From: Ceratotherium simum simum
Taxonomy: Eukaryota > Chordata > Mammalia > Perissodactyla > Rhinocerotidae
NCBI RefSeq assembly: GCF_000283155.1
Contig: NW_004454216.1
Location: 11,189,650 to 11,253,649 of the forward strand
DNA length: 64,000 nt
Direction of reading: 5' to 3'
Under the pieces are notes generated by a model. It saw nothing but the letters and a program-made list of their open reading frames with translations. It made no database searches and was not told where the DNA came from. The position numbers were made by a program, and so were the translations under genes. Shown piece by piece: positions 56,256 to 64,000 of this stretch (within the stretch, counting starts at the first letter, position 1; each line of letters starts with the position of its first letter).

Positions 56256-57004
56256 GGCTTTTGAGATGAGGACTTTATTGGGACTCCCCTACCTGAAAGG
56301 ACCTTCCAACATCAACTCAACGAATTTCCATACCTCACCCTCACCACTCACATGTTAGACTTAACAAGATAAAAATCTCTGCAGAGAAATTCAACTGGAA
56401 ATCTAAAGGATAAAATGCTACCTAAAGACACAAGTACTGATTGAGAGTACTAGCATCTAGATTTAGGGGTATGGGTCTGACAAAACAGACTTCAACTCCC
56501 AAAATTTGAGCAAAAGAAAAAGTAATCTACAAAATCTGAGTTTTCATAACTAGAGACCCCAAATTAGATTTTTATTTCAGTTCCTTTTCTTAATGAGCAG
56601 AGTGATAAGTGTGAGGATAATCTATTAATATCTCTGACATCTATTTGCATAATGTATTTTCCACCCAGCCATATGAGTGAGCTGAACCATGCTCTTTCTT
56701 AGGAGTTTCAACCTCTGGAAAATTGACTGAATTTATCTGTTAGTCTCTTTGCCCTACCTGTATGAGTCCGTTGCTTATTTACTAACACAAAAGGGTAGCT
56801 TATACAATTTTAATAAAAGGAAAGGTTCAACTACAAGTTTGTTGGATATTTCCTCAGATGTCTTGTGTGAGAACTTGCATCCTGGTACATTGAGCTGAAT
56901 CAATAGCTTCTGTCCTTTGAGATGTCACCTAACCCAGCACCAGGGGAATTTGACTATTTTGTGAAATGGTGAACTAATTTTCTTATAAAAGAGGCAGAGA
57001 CATC
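56256..57004. other. No recognised feature
   Basis: About 750 bp, AT-rich, no named repeat or coding signal. Confidence 0.4.
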
Positions 57005-57105
57005 TGAAGTCACTATTCCAATCTACTTCTTTTACAGGTGAGACCCAGTGAGGTAAAGTGACTTGCCTAACATCACAAGACAAATAGTTAACAGTGAGCT
57101 TAACT
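57005..57105 (-). mobile_element. MIR core fragment, antisense
   Basis: ttttacaggtgagacccagt, gaggtaaagtgacttgcct, aacatcacaagacaaatag: the central MIR core in antisense. Confidence 0.65.
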
Positions 57106-57239
57106 AGAACCTGCCTCCAGATCCATTTCTCCTACTGCATCCCTGTGTCAGCTAATGCTATGACCATCTACCAAGAAGGAATCATGAACTCCATGCACCT
57201 TACCCGCTGGGAAGTCAAGTCTATTAATTCTATCTCAGA

Positions 57240-57600
57240 ACTGTCTTCTGAACTGGTCATACCTTTTCCATCCTTATTGCTTCTATCTTCTCCTAATCCT
57301 TTGTCATCTCTCATCTGAATTCTAGCAAAAGTTTTCTAAGTAATTTCCTTGCCACAAATTTCTACCCTCTTTGCCTCACCCTCCCATCACACAGTTTCCA
57401 AAGAAACAATTATGATCATGTCCCATTTGTATGTAAAGACATCTGAACCCCTTAGTCCAACATCCAAAACCTAATCAATCTGTTCAGAACACCTATCTTT
57501 TGTTTTTTTACCATACTCCTTATCTACCCCCAACTAACTGTCATAAACTTTATGTCATTTTTCAAACATATCATGCCCTTTTGAGTCTCTATGTTGTTAG
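57240..57600 (+). mobile_element. L2 ORF2 fragment, sense, diverged
   Basis: aactggtcataccttttcca, cacagtttccaaagaaacaa, tatgatcatgtcccatttgt, catctgaaccccttagtcc parallel the L2 C-terminal coding region. Confidence 0.5.
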
Positions 57601-57609
57601 GATTAAAAA

Positions 57610-58060
57610 ATGTTCTAAGTGGCTCACACAAGATATAAATTTAATTTCTCATATATAAAAGAAGTCAAGAGAGAGGCAGTCCAAGGATGATGTGGCAGAA
57701 CTACAGTTGTCTCAGCCCCAGACTCCTATCTTTCTGCTTCACCAGCATCAGTACATGGCTCCCATTCTTCTTAAGTACACTTCATACCCAGGGTGGCTTC
57801 TAGAGCTCTAATCATCACATCTCAGTTCCAGTCTGACATCAAGAGGAAAAAGAAAAATATTCATTCCTCTCCTTTAAGGAAACTTCTTGGAAGTCTCACA
57901 CCTTCTCCTCACACCACCTTGTATAGAACTTGGTCACATCACCATGCAGAGCTGCTTGTGAAGCTGTGAAATGCTGATTCTGAGCTGGGTATATCACCAA
58001 CCTGCCATAAATATGGAGTTTCTGACAGAAAGGAAAAGTCTAACACAGCTTTAAAAGCCA
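57610..58060. mobile_element. Mammalian interspersed repeat, family not assigned
   Basis: aatttaatttctcatatata, gagaggcagtccaaggatga, ttctgcttcaccagcatcag, cctttaaggaaacttcttgg, gaacttggtcacatcaccat, gctgcttgtgaagctgtgaa follow a repeat that I have seen widely but cannot name. Possible relative at 20105-20345. Confidence 0.5.
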
Positions 58061-58139
58061 GCTGAAATGCCTTTCTTTTCCCCCTAACTCCCCTGTGCAG
58101 AGGAGGTTTTTCCTCCCATGCTTACCAAACATTTGGTAT

Positions 58140-58215
58140 GTATCTCATATATATGAGATAAAGTATATATGTATAAACTAAATGTGTGTATATATATATA
58201 TATATATATTTAAAC
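58140..58215. repeat. (TA)n-rich microsatellite
   Basis: Alternating tata/tgta sequence; about 24 bp of nearly pure TA at 58190-58210. Confidence 0.85.
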
Positions 58216-58244
58216 TTCTGTTTTCCTTCCCATAAGGAAGCATT

Positions 58245-58340
58245 TATAAGTAGAGATCATGGCTTGCTCAACTTTTTATCCTGGCCCCTAGCACAGAGTA
58301 AGTGCTTGACAAAGTTTTGTTGGATAAGTGCATGCATACA
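58245..58340 (+). mobile_element. L2 extreme 3' end, sense
   Basis: agtagagatcatggcttgct, tggcccctagcacagagtaa, gtgcttgacaaagttttgtt. Short but in the right order. Confidence 0.65.
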
Positions 58341-58349
58341 TGCATAAAT

Positions 58350-59811
58350 AAATCATGGTTTGAGGTCCTTGAGTGAATGGTAGTTTATGCCAATGATAAA
58401 TTTTGGGTCCTCTTTTTGTGTTGGTGATGAAGACCTGAGGCTAGCTAAACCCCACAGCCAGGGCCTGTCCATATGGTTGTGCTGGTTGTTCACTGCGTTA
58501 ACCCAACCTAAGGGATGAAATCCAGCCCTTGCTCCATCCCCCCAGGTCATGTGCCTGGAGACGGGCTGCATCAGCCTGAAGGGGCACTTCTTCTATTTGC
58601 CCAGAGTCACTACACGGGTTTGCACTGGGCTGCCCACAGTGGTGTCTGAAAGGCTCTGGAGGCCCTTCACCAGGGTGTGGTGGTCCACCCAGCCCTTCTG
58701 TGGCTACAGAAGCTGCAGGAAAGCACAGGGAAGGGACAGCACACTGACCTTCGGGAGTGGGAGACTGAGTATCTCAACTCCCCTCTTTCTCTCTTGCCCT
58801 CACTTAAGCACTCCTTTATTTACATTTCAGCTTCCAGGGCACAGGTACTCCCACCACTAAATAATTACATATGGGGATTATCACCTCCATTTGGGAAGCC
58901 AGAAATTTAAGTCAAAAGGAAAGGCTCTGAAGATTCGTGGAGTAACTGGACCGAGGCTGCAATGGTTCCTTGCCTTACTGATTCTTCACTCGGTGGCATG
59001 GAGGGCTGCTGGAGAGCCTGGAGCCAGAGGCAGCTGCCGGCGCCACAGGGTCCCGCACGGTGTGCTCCTTGTCCAGCCTGCAGTTCTGGGAGAAGGGAGG
59101 GCTGTCTGCATTCTGTGACTGGGAGTCACCAATTGGGTCAGCGGGGCTGGGGAGCCCTGTGGGCTCCTGGCCTCCAGAAAGCTTTCCCCTCCAGTAAGTA
59201 CCATATGTACCCTGTGAGCTGTGACTCTTGGTCTTGTTTTCCCATCGATGCCCGAAGAAGATCTTCCTGGGTTCCTCCCTGGGCGCCGCATGTTGTAAAA
59301 TTGGAGGATCAGTTATTTATTACCAGCACCTTCCTCTCCAGGCGGCGGACCAATTTCCTTTTCTCCAGATGGCTCTCACAGGCCAGCCAAAGAAGGGACT
59401 GCCAGCCATCTGCTTCCTGTTGCCTTTGCACGCTGGCTAGCCACTCAGCAAGCCTGGCAAAGCCCACTGCACCGGCTGTCAGTCTAGGCTGCCCCGCGGG
59501 GCCTTGCGCCGCGCCACACTAGGCACGGTAGGACGGGGCCGCGCTGAAGTCAGTGTTTGACACTCTGGAGGCGGGAAAGCTTCCTTCCAAACCTGCACCA
59601 GCCAGCTTTCCTGACGGCAAACATAAAAAGATGCCTGCCCTGGACTTCTCTGACTGTGGTACTTCCACTGACTTAATATGGGACTAAAGAGGATGCCTTT
59701 GGATGGAGGAAAGGCAGTATTTGTGGTCAACAGACAGGACAGAAGGTGACACAATTCTGAATCCCATAGAAGTAAAATAATTCTATCATAATTTCCAATT
59801 TACCCTCCCAT
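58350..59811. other. GC-richer unassigned block with CpG cluster
   Basis: About 1.5 kb with several frames on both strands, the longest 186 codons (58962-59522, plus). I recognise no protein family. The CpG cluster is at 59440-59570 (gccccgcggggccttgcgcc, gccgcgccacac). A TATA-like cataaaaag lies at about 59623. It could be an old LTR, a dead promoter or single-copy DNA; the sequence alone does not decide. Confidence 0.35.
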
Positions 59812-60400
59812 TTTTGTTTTGTTTTCTCTTCTTTCTCTTTAGATATTTATTTATTTACGATGACAAAATAAACATGGACTCACAGCAGAGAATCTGTAAA
59901 GTGCAGTTGGAGATTTTAAAAATCACCTATAATTCCATGAGCCACACAGTTAACCATTTATTTTGTGAAATATTCAGTGTCGTTTTTCCCTCCTAGCAAA
60001 GTTGAGCTCACAATCTATATTCAGTTTTTCTCTTTTGGTTTTGTGGCTCAATGTTACAATGTAAAAATTTTTAAGCTTTAATAAATAAAAATAATAAATA
60101 TTTATAAAATATTTTTGGTGACTAATATTATAGTGCATGGCAATATCTTAATTTACACAGCCATTCCCTAATTACTGGACATTAGTTTTTTCCAACTTTT
60201 TTACTATTTTAAATAACTCTATAATGAACATCTTTGTGCATAAAATTTATTTCTGTAGTTTAGATTATGTACTTAGGATCATTTCCTTGAGATAGAATGA
60301 CGGCACCAATTTTAAGGAAAATTTGCTTTATTGCCAAATTGCTTAAAAAAATATATCAAGAGTGCCAGTTTTACATTTCCTTCAACAAAAGGCATTTTCT
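59812..60400 (-). mobile_element. Old LINE-1 (L1M-type), antisense
   Basis: gagattttaaaaatcaccta, taattccatgagccacacag, cattccctaattactggaca, tataatgaacatctttgtgc, ttccttgagatagaatgac, tgccaaattgcttaaaaa follow an antisense old L1 3' region. Confidence 0.7.
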
Positions 60401-61339
60401 TTCTTTTTGAAATTTCAGCTGATTTTGTACATTTTCCCATCTTAAAACCATTAAGTCTTAACGAGTAGGTACAGATAGAGGCACTAAATGTTACGCTGCA
60501 CCAAACCTTCATTTTGCAAAGTTCCAAGCAATGGATCTAGAATTATACTTTGAGCACTGATTCAGAAGTAGGGATGTGTTAGGAATCACCGTGCCTGAGA
60601 GGGATCTGCTATGCTCAGAGCCCCGGGTGGTGCTCCTCTTTGAATAATGCCTTCTCGTTGGCTCACCTCCGTTAGATGACTCAGTGGCAGTCATTGATGG
60701 CCCTGGGTCTTTAATGGCTCCTTCCAGAGGCCAGATGGCCCCACCTACAGGGAACAGCATGAGTGCTCAGCAGAGTGGTGAGGCTCTTAGTGCCAAGTTG
60801 GACACAGTGGTTGGCTCTCAGAATAGAGGTTCAGCAGGAAAGCTGGAGTCCTGCTAGGAGGCCAGGCTGCTTCAGAGGCACTGGGGTGAGAGGCTAGCAC
60901 ACCTGGCCTTCTCCAGACTTGAGTCCATGGTCTGAAGCGCCCAATGGGTGGTGATGTATATTCGTGTTATTTTATTTTTATACCATCCATCCTAGTCCCA
61001 GTTCTGCTTCTTTAGTTCTATCTGTCTTGAGCCTTTTAAGTCTCCCACTAATTAGTACAGCTTTTCCACCACTGCCTCTGTTGAAATTTGTGCCTCCTCT
61101 CCTCTCTGATAAATCAAATCTTGCTTATCTTCCCAGGGCACCACCAATCCCATTCCCTCAAGTAATGTATTCTGGTAATTCTAGATTGCATTTGTCTCTC
61201 TCTTTTCTATGTCTGCATAGTTTTTAAAAATTATTATTGATGCCAGACATTTTGGCATTTGATCAGCTGTAATCTTCCACTTTCTCCTAGTCTGTCTGTA
61301 TAGGCAAGTCTTGTGGCCTCAACAATATCACAATTTTCA
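60401..61339. other. No recognised feature
   Basis: About 940 bp. The minus frame 60509-60760 (83 codons) contains SSNGGEPTRRHYSKRSTTRG, which I do not recognise. Confidence 0.35.
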
Positions 61340-62640
61340 GAAGAGAGATTCCAGCCTTTGTTTTATATCTCTAGTCTATACCTTTCCATTGAGCTCCAGA
61401 CTGATATGGCAAATTATCTACTTGATATCACTTCACAGACATCACTCAAGCCATCATACTCAAACTCAGACTTGTTCCAGTGTTCTCTATCTGGACTGAC
61501 ATTCTTATTATCTCCCTGTCTTTCACTCCAGTCATCAATCCAGAATTTATATATCTCAAATTAAAATGATCTTAAATTGGATCTTGTCATGTTCCACACA
61601 GCCTGTTTTAAACCTGTTAATGGCTTCCCTTCCTTTTTTTAATTGAAATTTGTTATGGTAGAAATATAACAAAATTTGCCATTTTAACTATTTTTAAGTG
61701 TACAAATCAGTAGGATTAAGTGCATTCATGTTGTGCAGCCATTGCCATTATCTATTTACAAAACTTTTTCATTATCCTGAACAGAAACTCTGTAACTATG
61801 GGGCAATAACTACTCATTCCCCCTACTCCAGGGCCTGCTAATGTCTAATCTACTTTCCTCCTCTATGAATTTGCCTATTCTAGATGTTTCATATGAATGG
61901 AATCATATAATATTTGTCCTTTTGTGTCTGGATTTTTTCACTTAGTATGTTTCCAAGGTTCATCCATGTTGTAGTGTGTATCAGAATTTCATGCTTTTTT
62001 ATGACTGAGTGATATTCCATTGTATGGATATAGCACATAGTGTTGATCCATTCATCTATTGATGGACATGTGGTTTGTTTCTGCCTTTTGACTATTGTGA
62101 ATAATACTGCAATGGAAATTGGCATAAGCTATCTATCTGAGTCCCTATTTTCAATTCTTTTGCCTTCCCTTTTATCTAATATTAAAAATCAAATGTCATA
62201 ATTTGGTCTATAAGGCTCTGCATGATCTGACCTCTCTCTCTCTCATTCCCAGCAACCTCTGCTCTCTGACCTCTCACTTTTCTTTGGAGTTCTCATACCA
62301 GCATGGTTCCTTCCTGCATCAAGGCCTTGGCATAGGTTGTTCCATCAGCCTGTGACCCTCTTCCCTGCCGCATTTCACCAGTTAACTTTTTCTTGTCCTT
62401 CAGATCTTCACTTAACAGCTTTCCCAAGGACACATTTTCTGACCCACCTGAGTTGAAAGCTCCTGTTATAGGGTCTCAGAACACTGCATACTTATCTTTG
62501 GTAGCCTTGATAACAGTTCACATTTCCATGTATTTATCTTTTCCAGGTTTTAAATTTTTAATCAACAGGGTTCATAAAAGTTTTAACTAATCCTTGAATT
62601 CCTGCTGGTGAGTGGCACTTGGTAGACAATAAATATTTAT
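61340..62640 (+). mobile_element. L2 LINE, sense, split by an L1
   Basis: Left part to 61636: ccattgagctccagactgat, ttatctacttgatatcactt, aacctgttaatggcttccct. Right part from 62161: tggtctataaggctctgcat, gatctgacctctctct, ccttcagatcttcacttaac, agacaataaatatttatta. Together they read through L2 from late ORF2 to the 3' end. Confidence 0.82.
61637..62160 (-). mobile_element. LINE-1 3' end, antisense, inserted in the L2
   Basis: gttatggtagaaatataaca, caaatcagtaggattaagtg, gaatttgcctattctagatg, gttcatccatgttgtagtgt, ctattgatggacatgtggtt. The duplication (c)cttcccttt is on both sides (from 61626 and 62162). The minus frame 61889-62125 is an ORF2p C-terminal scrap. Confidence 0.88.
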
Positions 62641-62939
62641 TAAAGGAAGACAAGATGGAATAAATACATGTTTTTACTGAATCCCGCAGAGATCTTATAA
62701 TAGGCCTTGGCACATATCACAGATTTGATAAAATGTGCTCACCTCGAACTTCAAATTAGCCAACATCCATTTTATGATGAAAGAATCAGGTGTTGAACAT
62801 TCAAAGAAGAAAAATGCAAAGTTTCTGCAATGCAAGAGGCAATAATAACCCAATATGTTTCTTTAGAGACAGTTGTGACTTCATACCTGCTAATTGAGAT
62901 ACCCTGTGTCAAGTAGCAGATGGTTAGTGATTAAGAAAG

Positions 62940-63540
62940 AGCATGGATTTCTCAAGAAGTTAAATGCTGAGTTACTACATGACTCAGCAATTCCACTCCT
63001 AGGCTCATATTCAAAAGAAATTAAAATGCATGTCCCCACAAAAACTTGTACATGAATGTTCACAGCAACATTATTCATAATAGCCAAAAAGTAGAAACAA
63101 CCCAACGTTCTTCAACTGGTGAATGGATAAATAAAATGTGGCTTATCCATACAGTGAAGTATTATTTAACAATAGAAAGAACTGGAGTACCTACATGCTA
63201 CAGCATGGGTGAACCTTGAAAACACTGTGTGTGCTAAGCGAAAGAAGTCAGTCACAAAAGACCACATATTGTATGGTTCCATTTATTGAAAGATCCAGAA
63301 GAGTTAAATCCACCAAGATAAAAAGTAGATTAGTGATTGCCTAGGGCTGGGGAGCTGGGGGGAAATGGGGAGTGACTGCCAAGGGATATGGGGTTTCCTT
63401 TGGAGTGATGAAATGTTCTACAATTGATTGTGGTAATAGTTGCACAACTCCATAAATAAACTAAAAATCATTGAATTATACACTTCAAAAAGGTGAATTT
63501 TATAGTACGTGAATTATATCTCAAAAAAGCTTTTATAGAA
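62940..63540 (+). mobile_element. LINE-1 3' end, sense
   Basis: ctacatgactcagcaattcc, cacagcaacattattcataa, ggtgaatggataaataaaat, gcatgggtgaaccttgaaaa, gtcacaaaagaccacatatt, ttgcctagggctggggagct, gtacgtgaattatatctca: end of ORF2 plus 3' untranslated region. Confidence 0.87.
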
Positions 63541-63549
63541 AAAACAAAT

Positions 63550-63765
63550 AACCTGGGCTCAGGAGCCGGACCGTCTGGGTTCAACTCCTGGCCCCCTCAC
63601 TTCCCAATTGTGTGGCCTTGGGCAGGCTACTTAATATCTCTGTCTCTCAGAGATGATGATATCTGCTTGATATGGCTATGGTGAGAACTAAAGGAATTAA
63701 TATGAATAAAGGGCTTAAGTTAAGACCTGGCGCATAGCAAATGTTCAATACATGGAAACTTCATT
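63550..63765 (+). mobile_element. MIR, sense
   Basis: gggctcaggagccggaccgt, ctgggttcaactcctggccc, gtgtggccttgggcaggcta, gagaactaaaggaattaata, ctggcgcatagcaaatgttc. Abuts the preceding L1 tail. Confidence 0.85.
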
Positions 63766-64000
63766 AATATTGTTTTCTCATTGCTCTAGAAGGATTCCTC
63801 CGCAGGTATCTAGATCTTCAAATGTGCACATCAGTTTTGACTCACTGTGCCTCTGGAAACGGTTCACACATGAGTGATTGCTTTTCTATAGCTCATCTTG
63901 TTGGTGGCCAGTCTTCCTTTTCCCCCTCTCTCAGCAGAAAATTCTCCTTTCTTCTGATTTTAGTCTTTGAAATAGATTTTTCCTAGTGCTACAGCCCTCA
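63766..64000. other. No recognised feature at the right window edge
   Basis: 235 bp of ordinary sequence, no identifiable gene or repeat. Confidence 0.4.

Noticed and set aside
58962..59522. 186-codon open frame, the longest in the window
   Set aside because: It overlaps open frames on both strands in GC-richer DNA, has no recognised domain and no convincing promoter or splice context; kept only as an unassigned block.

Overview
This is mammalian nuclear DNA, almost certainly from a perissodactyl (horse, rhinoceros or tapir group). The diagnostic feature is 26 copies of a tRNA-derived SINE of the equine repetitive element (ERE) type, whose head ends in ggccggcc and carries tRNA-like A and B boxes. 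They fall into at least three subfamilies, on both strands, many with clean target-site duplications. The rest is mammalian interspersed repeat: LINE-1 of several ages, L2, MIR, MLT1/MST-type LTRs, an ERV1-like solo LTR, an MER5-type and an MER2-type DNA transposon, and microsatellites. I find no intact protein-coding gene, rRNA, tRNA, CRISPR array or prokaryotic feature. Nearly all short reading frames are accidental or are relics of LINE proteins. The window reads as intergenic or intronic DNA.

Layout. 0-10 kb: two adjacent LTRs, a dense SINE cluster, L1 and MLT1 pieces, and an MER2-like transposon inside an L1. 10-23 kb: an MLT1 broken up by microsatellite and SINE, L2 fragments with reverse transcriptase relics, two MaLR LTRs, and an MIR split by a 690-bp block of unknown origin. 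23-28.3 kb: a nest of L1 inside L1 with SINEs on top. 28.8-31 kb: a decayed processed pseudogene of BRD7, minus strand, interrupted by a SINE that also holds the only assembly gap (100 N). 31-43.6 kb: L1 elements again nested, an unassigned LTR, MIR and L2. 43.6-50 kb: sparse, with one long antisense L2 (about 1.7 kb). 50-54 kb: MLT1, two SINEs, then a fossil Ty3/Gypsy pol (reverse transcriptase to RNase H) and a nearby imperfect inverted repeat. 54-64 kb: no ERE SINEs, several L2/L1/MIR relics and some unassigned DNA, including a small CpG-rich patch.

No set of genes acts together here. The two most informative finds are the BRD7 retrocopy and the Ty3/Gypsy pol fossil, both recognised by translating broken frames. 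I found no convincing new biological system. Family names are given from remembered consensus sequences without a repeat-library search; subfamily names are avoided where I could not be sure.
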